Shown in pieces: positions 25,850 to 33,076 of a stretch of 64,000 nucleotides of DNA. The first letter of the stretch is position 1. Each line of letters starts with the position of its first letter. The notes under the pieces are model-generated. The model ran no database searches. It was given only the letters and a program-made list of their open reading frames with translations, and was not told the origin of the DNA. This stretch comes from Thalassotalea sp. G2M2-11. Lineage in GTDB: Bacteria; Pseudomonadota; Gammaproteobacteria; Enterobacterales; Alteromonadaceae. Position numbers and translations under genes: made by a program. Location of the stretch: assembly GCF_017168195.1 (NCBI RefSeq), contig NZ_JADNYL010000001.1, positions 620,001 to 684,000 of the forward strand, in the 5' to 3' direction.

Positions 25850-26932
25850 TTAACGAGCTGGCTGTTGGCTTGGCTCATTGTCATCATCTAAGGAGTCTTC
25901 TGTATCATCCTCGTTACTTTGGTAAGGAGTATCAAAAGGCTCAATGGTATAGTAACCGCTATTGATTGCTTGTTCGGTTTCAGGCGCAATATTACCTAAT
26001 GTTAACAATGCTGGGCCTGTTGGCTCAGCAAGTATATAGGTAGAACCCTCGTAGGTGATAGTCTGTTCACCTTGTTCAACTAAAGTGTCTATGCCGATAA
26101 GCGCGTGATTTTCTGTATAGACCAACGCCATTTTTATTCGTGGCATCAACATTCTTAGTAACGCTGCGGTGAGTGTTACTTTACTGTCGCAATCCCCTTG
26201 ATTTTCCCAAAGTAATTTAAGGGGAGGATTAAAACCTGCACCCGATGAAGTAACACGGGACGCTAGCGGAGCATAAGGAATGCTTTGAACAAAATTCAGC
26301 ACAAAATTGGTGACTTTACGAATGTTTTTGATTGATGCTTTTTTTAAAATAATGTCTTTTAACGGTTTAAAATCAACGGCAGAGTCATAAGCGATACGTG
26401 CGTGATCTGGTTTTACCGCACGTATTTGATTGGCTGTGGTAAACAGCTGATAGTATTTGTTGGCAAGGTATTGCTGTGTTACTTCCGCTTTTAGCTTTGC
26501 AAGCGTTTGATACGCTTGTTGTACTTTTTCTTGATCGTCAGCGTGAATGTCTATCACCAGTTGATTGTTTGTTTTCTTGATCTCTAACTGCACACCGGTT
26601 AACGGTGTTTGCTGTAAACGTTTTAGTAATTGGTTATTGATATACTCTTTGGCGAGTTCAGGCTGGTATCGGCTAAAGTCACGATAGCGATTGAAAATAT
26701 CTGTTTTGGGAATAGCAAAAGAAATCTCATGTTGATTGCGGGTGTGATCACGCCATTGATAATGAAAAATATAGTCACCTTGTTTAAGTATTTTGCTAAA
26801 TTTTATTTGCTCGGCTTGTGCGCTATATGGGCCTGCGATAAGTAGGCTCAAAAAAAACAAGGAGTTGTAAAAGGATAGCTTTGCCGTGTTAATAATATAA
26901 TCCTGATTGATTTTTAACGTAAATACTGACAT
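25850..26932 (-). CDS. Transglutaminase-like exported protein, function unknown
   Basis: A 360-residue protein with a hydrophobic signal segment (about residues 22-40, ending YSAQA). The C-terminal half looks like a transglutaminase/papain-like fold: NQGDCDSKVTL places a Cys at the start of a helix and TENHALIGID gives a His on a strand. Where the third catalytic residue (usually Asp) is expected the sequence reads LAEPTGP, so Glu may replace it. The tail (about 335-360) is rich in Asp/Glu/Ser/Gln. The frame starts with a TTG at 26941; the ATG at 26932 is used here. It is convergent with mscS with one base between the stops. Substrate and role are unknown. Confidence 0.7.
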   Translation of the reverse strand: MSVFTLKINQDYIINTAKLSFYNSLFFLSLLIAGPYSAQAEQIKFSKILKQGDYIFHYQWRDHTRNQHEISFAIPKTDIFNRYRDFSRYQPELAKEYINNQLLKRLQQTPLTGVQLEIKKTNNQLVIDIHADDQEKVQQAYQTLAKLKAEVTQQYLANKYYQLFTTANQIRAVKPDHARIAYDSAVDFKPLKDIILKKASIKNIRKVTNFVLNFVQSIPYAPLASRVTSSGAGFNPPLKLLWENQGDCDSKVTLTAALLRMLMPRIKMALVYTENHALIGIDTLVEQGEQTITYEGSTYILAEPTGPALLTLGNIAPETEQAINSGYYTIEPFDTPYQSNEDDTEDSLDDDNEPSQQPAR

Positions 26933-27037
26933 TGGTCGCAAGAGTAAAGATTTCTTTCCCTATCACTGTATGCAACCTCAAAGCATAGGACAAGTGATTT
27001 GCTATTATTACTTTACTTTTTGTTCAATTAGGTTATA

Positions 27038-27055
27038 TTCAAACGCATGTTTGAA
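27038..27055. promoter_or_regulatory. PsrA-like operator
   Basis: TTCAAACGCATGTTTGAA contains 7-bp perfect inverted arms (TTCAAAC / GTTTGAA) around GCAT, matching the described PsrA consensus (C/G)AAAC-N2-4-GTTTG(C/G). It is centred about 37 bp before the acyl-CoA dehydrogenase start. A further half site GTTTGA follows at about 27062. PsrA is a TetR-type repressor of fatty-acid degradation in many gammaproteobacteria; the regulator gene is not in this window. Confidence 0.75.
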
Positions 27056-27083
27056 ATGTATGTTTGATTATTGAGGTTTTATT

Positions 27084-28865
27084 ATGGCTGATTACGTTGC
27101 TCCCGTTAAAGATATGAACTATCTCTTGTATGATGTGTTCAAGAATGACCAATTATGGCCGACTTTGCCTAAGTTGGCAGAGCATGTAGACAGAGAAACC
27201 TCTGAAGCCATTTTATTAGAATGTGCAAAAATTGCAGAGCAAGTGATAGCTCCTTTGTCACGAGAAGGGGATGAAACTGGTGTTAGTTTTGATAATGGTA
27301 AAGTAACAACCGCCCCAGGTTATCAACAAGCATTTCGCACTTATGCTGAAGGTGGCTGGACTGCCCTTGGTGGTGATGTTAACTATGGTGGCATGGGCAT
27401 GCCAAAAGTGATCACTTCATTACATGAAGAAATGCTTTGTTCTGCCGATATTTCTTTTTCATTATATCCAGGGTTAACAGCTGGTGCTGGTTTATCGCTT
27501 GCAAAACATGCCAGTGAAGAACTCAAGCAACGTTATTTAACGCGTATGTATGCGGGTGAATGGGCTGCTACTATGTGTTTAACCGAATCTCATGCAGGTA
27601 CTGATTTAGGTATGATCCGTACCAAAGCGGTGCCGCAAGATGATGGCAGTTATAAAATTACCGGTAACAAAATATTTATTACCGGCGGTGAGCATGATCT
27701 AACTGAAAATATTATTCACTTAGTACTCGCTAAGTTACCGGATGCACCTGCTGGTCCTAAAGGTATTTCATTGTTTTTAGTGCCGAAATACAAGGTGAAT
27801 GATGACGAAAGCCTAGGTGAGTTTAATCAGGTGTCATGTGGCTCAATTGAACATAAAATGGGAATTCACGCATCGGCAACTTGTGTACTGAATTTTGATG
27901 GCTCTGAGGGATACTTAGTGGGTGAGCTAAATAAAGGGTTAGCCTGCATGTTTACCATGATGAACTTTGAGCGTATCGGTGTGGGTATTCAAGGCTTAGG
28001 TGCGAGTGAACGTTCTTATCAAAATGCACTAGAGTATGCTAAAGACCGAGTACAAAGTCGCTCTTTATCTGGCGTAAAGTCACCTGAAAAGCCAGCTGAT
28101 TCAATTATGGTACATGGTGATGTACGCCGTATGTTACTTAACATGAAAGCGTTAAACGAAGGTTCACGTGCACTTTCATTGTATATAGGAATGCAATTAG
28201 ATATTGCGACTTATGGTGAAGGTGAAGTGCAAACCAAAGCTGAGCAGTTAGTGGCATTATTGACACCATTAGCGAAAGCGTTTTTTACTGACATGGGCTT
28301 TGATAATACGGTTGCAGGTCAGCAAATTTTTGGTGGTCATGGTTTTGTCCGCGAATGGGGGCAAGAACAACTGGTGCGTGATGTTCGAATCGCTCAGATA
28401 TATGAAGGCACAAACGGTATTCAAGCTATGGACTTACTCGCACGTAAAGTCGCGGGTAGCAAAGGCGCATTAATGAAGTTATTCATCGACGATGTGAATG
28501 CATATGTCAATGAAACTGTTGCTGATGAAATGGCTGAATTTATCAAACCTTTAGCAAAAGCAAATCAGGAGCTTGCCGAGTTAACTGAGTTCATTCTTGC
28601 TTCAACAGGTGATGATATTGAAATATTGGGCACCGCAGCAAATGATTATTTACATGTGTTTGGTTATACGGCAATGGCATTTGTTTGGGCGAAAATGGCT
28701 GAAACTTCGTTTGCAAAAATGACTGAAGATACTGATTTTCATACCAGTAAATTAATCACCGCACGCTATTACTTCGCCCGTTTATTACCGCGTCGTCTAT
28801 CGCTAATTGAAACAATTAAAGCGGGCTCTGCGCCAATGTTTGATCTAGATGAAGCACTATTTTAA
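27084..28865 (+). CDS. Acyl-CoA dehydrogenase (long, C-terminal-extended type)
   Basis: FAD-dependent alpha,beta-dehydrogenation of an acyl-CoA, the first step of beta-oxidation. The 593-residue chain has a short extra N-terminal segment, then the ACAD core: middle-domain FAD motif MCLTESHAGTDLG and KIFITGGEHD, C-terminal helical motif GGHGFVREWGQEQLVRD and the catalytic-Glu region IYEGTNGIQAMDLL (near residue 440). A C-terminal extension (about 465-593) is typical of the DmdC / AcdB-like subgroup. Best reading: a medium/long-chain acyl-CoA dehydrogenase; a 3-methylthiopropionyl-CoA dehydrogenase cannot be excluded. The PsrA-like operator upstream supports fatty-acid catabolism. Confidence 0.9.
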   Translation: MADYVAPVKDMNYLLYDVFKNDQLWPTLPKLAEHVDRETSEAILLECAKIAEQVIAPLSREGDETGVSFDNGKVTTAPGYQQAFRTYAEGGWTALGGDVNYGGMGMPKVITSLHEEMLCSADISFSLYPGLTAGAGLSLAKHASEELKQRYLTRMYAGEWAATMCLTESHAGTDLGMIRTKAVPQDDGSYKITGNKIFITGGEHDLTENIIHLVLAKLPDAPAGPKGISLFLVPKYKVNDDESLGEFNQVSCGSIEHKMGIHASATCVLNFDGSEGYLVGELNKGLACMFTMMNFERIGVGIQGLGASERSYQNALEYAKDRVQSRSLSGVKSPEKPADSIMVHGDVRRMLLNMKALNEGSRALSLYIGMQLDIATYGEGEVQTKAEQLVALLTPLAKAFFTDMGFDNTVAGQQIFGGHGFVREWGQEQLVRDVRIAQIYEGTNGIQAMDLLARKVAGSKGALMKLFIDDVNAYVNETVADEMAEFIKPLAKANQELAELTEFILASTGDDIEILGTAANDYLHVFGYTAMAFVWAKMAETSFAKMTEDTDFHTSKLITARYYFARLLPRRLSLIETIKAGSAPMFDLDEALF

Positions 28866-28891
28866 TACTTGATGCGCAGCTACTGAATGTT

Positions 28892-28924
28892 AAAACGCCT
28901 AATTGTTTCAGTTAGGCGTTTTTT
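28892..28924 (+). terminator. Terminator after the acyl-CoA dehydrogenase gene
   Basis: An 11-bp perfect stem (28892-28902 with 28912-28922) and 9-nt loop end in a T-run on the plus strand, 26 bp after the stop. Confidence 0.88.
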
Positions 28925-28978
28925 AATGAACAAAACATGCTAAATTTATCATCGACATTGAGTGTTAAAGGAATATTA

Positions 28979-29554
28979 ATGAAATTACTTGGTTCAACAA
29001 CTTCACCTTTTGTTAGACGTATCCGCATTTACTTAGCGGGGAAAGATTATCAATTTGTTAATTTAGATATTTTTGCAGAACAAGATCGTACAGTGTTAAC
29101 GGAGAATAACCCTGCTCAGAAAGTACCGGCGCTACTTGATGATGACCAGTGTATTTATGATTCTCGCGTTATCTTCCGATACTTAGCGCAGAAATATCAA
29201 GCAGCACCTTTGACCTGGCATCAGGAAAATTTATTAACCTTAATTGATTCGGTCAATGATTCGTTAGTGGCATTGTTATTGTTAAAACGCTCGGATATTG
29301 ACACTATGCAAGAAGGGTTGTTTTTTAATTTGCAACGTGAGCGAGTAACGAAAGTGTTTGAAGTGCTTGATGACGAAGTGGCAAAAGGTGCTTTTAATCA
29401 ATGGCATTATCCTGCTATTTGTTTGTGGTGCTTACTTGATTGGGCTGAATTTCGTCAATTAGCGCAGTGGCAACATTTACCCAATTTATCACAGTTTTTT
29501 CAACAGCATGCGTCGAAAACTATTTTAGCGGAAACTGATCCTCGCTTATCTTGA
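28979..29554 (+). CDS. Glutathione S-transferase-fold protein
   Basis: A 191-residue protein with a thioredoxin-like GST N-terminal domain: KLLGSTTSPFVRRIRIYLAG carries the Ser-Pro-Phe start of the glutathione site, and NPAQKVPALLDDDQCIYDSRVIFRYL holds the cis-Pro (VP) and the D-S pair that contacts the gamma-glutamyl group. The C-terminal helical domain is short. It resembles E. coli YibF-type GSTs; catalytic activity and substrate are unknown. The frame is open 14 codons further upstream, but ATG 28979 is six bases after AAAGGA and starts directly at the GST fold. Confidence 0.85.
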   Translation: MKLLGSTTSPFVRRIRIYLAGKDYQFVNLDIFAEQDRTVLTENNPAQKVPALLDDDQCIYDSRVIFRYLAQKYQAAPLTWHQENLLTLIDSVNDSLVALLLLKRSDIDTMQEGLFFNLQRERVTKVFEVLDDEVAKGAFNQWHYPAICLWCLLDWAEFRQLAQWQHLPNLSQFFQQHASKTILAETDPRLS

Positions 29555-29574
29555 TGGTGAAAATGCTCAGTAGA

Positions 29575-30213
29575 TTAAAACGAATAGCTTGTTTTGATTA
29601 ATGCCATTTGAATATTATCGTCATTAATCAACGGGCTATTCTCTATTTTACTGTCTAAAGTAGTGGTAGATATGACACCATGCACTTTCCATTTTGGCGT
29701 TATATTATAGGTGCTTACTAACTCTAAAGTAGTATTAGTAGCTAATTGATTTAAACCCGCATGGGTATGACGAAAGTTATCTTTATAGCCGTAATAGCGA
29801 TTCACTGTATCATTATCAACCGCTTCTATTTTGGCGGATAGCGCTAAACTAAACCGTTCAGTACCAAAAAAATGATAAGCCCCTTGTAGGTAGAGTTGGC
29901 TTGTTTCGCTAATATTAGTTGATTGTGTTAATACTCCGGTTGTCGCACTAAAATTACCATAAGAATAGCTGGCATTTAAACCGTTAAAATGATCGATATT
30001 GGTTGACGTATTAGAGTTGCTCGGCAGTGTTAACCCAAGTGATTCTGCGCTGTTTAACTGTGTGTGTTTGGGAAACTTTAACGCCTGTACACCCCATTGA
30101 GAATGTACATTATCGGTTAGCTGCTTAGCCGTTTTGACTGATACCTGCTTATCGGTTGCCCCATAGACAACTGAGCTACATGCCAGTAAAGCAATAGTCA
30201 GAGCGATTTTCAT
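29575..30213 (-). CDS. Small outer-membrane beta-barrel, MipA/OmpV-like
   Basis: A 212-residue protein with a signal peptide (KIALTIALLACSSVVYGA) and alternating hydrophobic strands that end in Tyr-Ser-Phe, a typical Bam-recognition terminus. The last part, ITPKWKVHGVIS followed by ENSPLIND and a final strand, resembles the C-terminus of MipA/OmpV proteins. Those are usually about 250 residues or more, so this is either a short member or a related small barrel. Asn/Ser/Thr are enriched in the loops. It is convergent with the GST gene (20 bp apart). Function unknown; the family name rests on the C-terminal resemblance only. Confidence 0.6.
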   Translation of the reverse strand: MKIALTIALLACSSVVYGATDKQVSVKTAKQLTDNVHSQWGVQALKFPKHTQLNSAESLGLTLPSNSNTSTNIDHFNGLNASYSYGNFSATTGVLTQSTNISETSQLYLQGAYHFFGTERFSLALSAKIEAVDNDTVNRYYGYKDNFRHTHAGLNQLATNTTLELVSTYNITPKWKVHGVISTTTLDSKIENSPLINDDNIQMALIKTSYSF

Positions 30214-30518
30214 CTTTTTTCCCGAGTGTTATTAAGCTGTTTATATTAGTGCTATTACCTTGGATATTGATTTTATTTGCTGTTTCCAAGTGTAAAATCA
30301 GACGACTATTTAACTATAGATCGGTTTTTAATTTTGGTGAGAAATTTTGATAAAAATTTAGCAGAAATTATTTAATTATCTGTTTTTATTTGAATAAAAA
30401 AATACTGATTGACGATAGCCCGTGTCGTAGCAAAAAGGGTTAATTCAATGTTAACAGTCGATTTTTACCGCAGGATTAGTGTATACTCGCCCCCGATTAG
30501 AACTACCGGAAAACTCAT
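30214..30518. other. Intergenic region between the MipA-like gene and plsC
   Basis: About 305 bp of AT-rich DNA separating divergent genes. I see no open reading frame with a ribosome binding site and no clear repeat. TATACT at 30482-30487 could be the -10 of plsC, and TTGACG at 30409 an isolated -35-like hexamer, but they are not at matching spacing. Confidence 0.5.
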
Positions 30519-31232
30519 TTGTTAGCATTTATTCGCATAATTTTAATGACATTCGCCATTGTCATTATTTCGATCTGTTCGATCCTATTATGTTTAATTC
30601 GCCCTTTTCATCGAAATAACGTCTATCATACGGCAAAATTTTTAGGCAAAGTTTCATATTTGCTCGGGCTGGAAGTAGAGGTTAGGGTGCCGGAGTCGGT
30701 CGCTAACGCTTCACCCGCTGTGTTTATTTGTAATCATCAAAATAGTTACGATATTTTTACTGTCAGTAATGCGGTATTACCCAGTACGGTAAGTGTTGGC
30801 AAGAAAAGCCTTAAGTGGATCCCATTTTTTGGCCAGATGTATTGGCTTACCGGTAATATTCTTATTGATCGAAAAAATACCAGTAAGGCGATAAATACTA
30901 TAGCGGTTACGGCAAAAAAAATTCGTGAAAAGCAATTATCTGTGTGGTTGTTTCCTGAAGGTACCAGAAGTAATGGTCGAGGGCTGTTACCATTTAAAAC
31001 AGGAGCGTTTCGCACCGCATTACAAGCAAAGGTTCCTATTATTCCTGTGTGCGCCAGTAATATGCATAAGAAAATTGATTTAAATCGGTGGGATAATGGT
31101 AAAATAATCATCGAGTTTCTCGAACCGATCTCAATGGAAGGGTTGACTAAGGATGATATTCGTTCAGTCGCCAATACCACTCGAGACAAGATGCGTGATA
31201 AAATAGCACAAATAGATAAAGAGGTAGCGTGA
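30519..31232 (+). CDS. plsC: 1-acyl-sn-glycerol-3-phosphate acyltransferase
   Basis: Acylates lysophosphatidic acid to phosphatidic acid at the inner membrane, the second acylation step in phospholipid synthesis. An N-terminal membrane segment (about residues 5-28) is followed by the HX4D catalytic motif in FICNHQNSYD (near residue 72), the glycerol-phosphate-binding FPEGTRSNGRG (near 147), and VPIIPVCAS. The length of 237 is usual for PlsC. The start is TTG at 30519 after CCGGAAA. rraB follows after one base. Confidence 0.93.
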   Translation: MLAFIRIILMTFAIVIISICSILLCLIRPFHRNNVYHTAKFLGKVSYLLGLEVEVRVPESVANASPAVFICNHQNSYDIFTVSNAVLPSTVSVGKKSLKWIPFFGQMYWLTGNILIDRKNTSKAINTIAVTAKKIREKQLSVWLFPEGTRSNGRGLLPFKTGAFRTALQAKVPIIPVCASNMHKKIDLNRWDNGKIIIEFLEPISMEGLTKDDIRSVANTTRDKMRDKIAQIDKEVA

Positions 31233-31233
31233 T

Positions 31234-31584
31234 ATGGATGATGAAATGTTACAGCAGTGGTATGAGCATACTTCTGCACTAGTATCGGCATTGATCGAAG
31301 ATGGTAGTAATGAAGAAGTACATCACACCATTGAGCATCATTTTTCATGTCAACAGTTCGAGCAGTTAGAAAAAGCGGCTGTGGCTGCTTTTAAAATGGG
31401 ACTGGAAGTCGAAGAACCAGAAGAAGCTGAGTGTGAAGATGGCAGTAAAGTGTTTGCTTTTGACATTATCACTGAGCAACCCTTAGATGAAAACATCTTA
31501 AAAGATGAAACAAAATCCATGTTTGAATTGGCGAAGCAGTACAAAGTTGATTATGATGGATGGGGTACCTACTTCGAAGAATAA
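31234..31584 (+). CDS. rraB: Regulator of ribonuclease E activity B
   Basis: Small acidic protein that binds the C-terminal scaffold of RNase E and adjusts mRNA decay. The 116-residue sequence is strongly acidic, with the family-like segments HHFSCQQFEQLEKAAVAAFK, VFAFDIITEQPLD and the closing YDGWGTYFEE. The gene starts one base after the plsC stop, so translation is probably coupled to a membrane-lipid enzyme; a functional link is not implied by this alone. Confidence 0.9.
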   Translation: MDDEMLQQWYEHTSALVSALIEDGSNEEVHHTIEHHFSCQQFEQLEKAAVAAFKMGLEVEEPEEAECEDGSKVFAFDIITEQPLDENILKDETKSMFELAKQYKVDYDGWGTYFEE

Positions 31585-31610
31585 TAATTTTAGCAATAAA
31601 GGAATATTAC

Positions 31611-31772
31611 ATGGAATGGTTGCAACAATTATTGAAAGCTGAAACGCTTGCATTATTGATCCCAATTGTCGCTATTATTGGTGCATTTGCCGTTGCGGCG
31701 CTTAAGTCACATCATAAACATCAAGAGCGAATAGAAAAAATCAAGCAAGGCTACGATCCTGACAGTTTATAA
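31611..31772 (+). CDS. 53-aa single-pass membrane protein
   Basis: Begins at ATG 31611, six to seven bases after AAAGGA, 26 bp downstream of rraB. An amphipathic N-terminus (EWLQQLLKAETL) leads into one transmembrane helix (about residues 13-31, ending AVAAL), followed by a basic cytosolic tail with KSHHKHQERIEKIKQGYDPDSL. The charge pattern gives an N-out/C-in orientation. Small proteins ending in such an E-R-I-x-x-I-K-x-G-x-D motif are seen in other gammaproteobacteria, but I know of no assigned function. The gene is probably in one transcript with plsC and rraB, ended by the hairpin at 31803. Confidence 0.7.
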   Translation: MEWLQQLLKAETLALLIPIVAIIGAFAVAALKSHHKHQERIEKIKQGYDPDSL

Positions 31773-31802
31773 TTCGCTTTACTTTCATCATTAATAAGAC
31801 AG

Positions 31803-31836
31803 CAATAAAGCAAGGGTAATTTTGCTTTATTGTTTT
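31803..31836. terminator. Bidirectional terminator
   Basis: An 11-bp perfect stem (31803-31813 with 31822-31832), 8-nt loop and TTTT tail end the plsC-rraB unit. It overlaps the stop codon of the convergent nagR gene. Confidence 0.75.
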
Positions 31837-32858
31837 GATAGTTGAGTCACTTTATCTGTCGAGTCTCTTACGACCAGTTGCGGTGTATATTGACTGTTGA
31901 TATTGTTCAGCGGTTGCTTACGACATTTAGCAATTAACAAACTCGCTGCGTTTTCTGCGATTTCGGGGGTGGGTTGATCCGCTGTGGTTAACTTAGGCCA
32001 AGTTTGACGAGAGAATGGGCTGTTTTCAAAACCACTAATGGAAAGTTGTTCTGGAATAGAAATACCGAGTAACCTTGATGCGAACAAAGCACCAGCAGCA
32101 ATCTCATCATTACATGAAAATATTGCTGTGGGTTTGTTGCTTGCTGCGAGTAATTGTTGGGCTCCGTTGACACCAGATTCAAATGAATATTCGCCATGGA
32201 TAATTAGTTGCTCGTTGATAGCAATATTATTCTCAGTCAGTGCATCTTTATAGCCTTTTAAGCGCTCAACCGTTGATTTATGCTCAGCTTGACCCGCAAT
32301 AAAGCCAATCTCATGGTGGCCTAAGTCGATTAAATGTTGAGTAATACTTTTAGCTGCTTGGTGGTCATTGATCATTACACAAGGTGCTAAATTGTCAGGT
32401 GCTATATCGCCAGACATAATGCGAACCACATCAATGTCTAAGGTTAAAATGTGCTTAACAAAATCAGGCATTTCGGAAAAAGGCGGCGTTAATATCAACC
32501 CCGCAATGCGAGATTGCTTGATCATACTGGTAATTTCTTCGAGTAAATTATCTGATTTTGCGCTGCATGGATGAATTAACAATTCAAATCCTTGTTTTTT
32601 ACAAGCAGACAAAATACCGTTTTGCATATCTATGATGTAATAAGCATTTGGGTTATCATAAATGAATGCAACGCTATAAGACTTTGTTCCGGCTAAGTTT
32701 CTCGCCGCTAAGTTAGGCTGATAGTTGAGACTGTTGACGGCAGCCATGACTTTTTCCCGCGTAGGTTGACGCACCGATGGTTCATTGTTAATCACCCGAG
32801 AAACAGTTTTTATTGAAACGCCTGCTTGTTTTGCGACATCGTTAATTGTAGCTTTCAT
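31827..32858 (-). CDS. nagR: LacI-family repressor, probable GlcNAc regulator NagR
   Basis: A 343-residue LacI/GalR regulator. The N-terminal helix-turn-helix is INDVAKQAGVSIKTVSRVIN (residues 5-24), followed by the hinge helix and a periplasmic-binding-protein-like effector domain. The hinge segment PNLAARNLAG is intact, so minor-groove binding is expected. The assignment comes from position and from matching 14-18-bp palindromes (TGACAGCGCTGTCA type) in front of the GlcNAc genes; one lies between this gene and divergent pgi, which implies autoregulation. Related Alteromonadales use a LacI-type NagR with a GlcNAc-derived effector. The exact effector is not shown by the sequence. Confidence 0.85.
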   Translation of the reverse strand: MKATINDVAKQAGVSIKTVSRVINNEPSVRQPTREKVMAAVNSLNYQPNLAARNLAGTKSYSVAFIYDNPNAYYIIDMQNGILSACKKQGFELLIHPCSAKSDNLLEEITSMIKQSRIAGLILTPPFSEMPDFVKHILTLDIDVVRIMSGDIAPDNLAPCVMINDHQAAKSITQHLIDLGHHEIGFIAGQAEHKSTVERLKGYKDALTENNIAINEQLIIHGEYSFESGVNGAQQLLAASNKPTAIFSCNDEIAAGALFASRLLGISIPEQLSISGFENSPFSRQTWPKLTTADQPTPEIAENAASLLIAKCRKQPLNNINSQYTPQLVVRDSTDKVTQLSKQ

Positions 32859-33010
32859 TTATCCATATAGCCTTAAAATTGTATTCTGATACGATTTCAT
32901 AAAGGGTTAAGAATATTGCTTTATGATGTATGCAGCAAGGATTTATCAGTTAAATTACGTAATTAGATCAAACCGGTCGATATTTTATTTTCTCATGAGT
33001 GATTCAAAAT

Positions 33011-33024
33011 TGACAGCGCTGTCA
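33011..33024. promoter_or_regulatory. NagR operator, nagR-pgi intergenic
   Basis: TGACAGCGCTGTCA is a perfect 14-bp palindrome centred 153 bp before the nagR ATG and about 60 bp before the pgi ATG. It is identical to the core found before the hexosaminidase gene. Confidence 0.85.
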
Positions 33025-33076
33025 TTATTGAATATGGTATCGACAAAGAATTTTAAATTATGCACTAGGAAAAGTT

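Noticed and set aside
30746-31348. 200-codon minus-strand open frame
   Set aside because: It lies antisense across plsC and rraB, has no recognisable domain, and both plus-strand genes are well supported.
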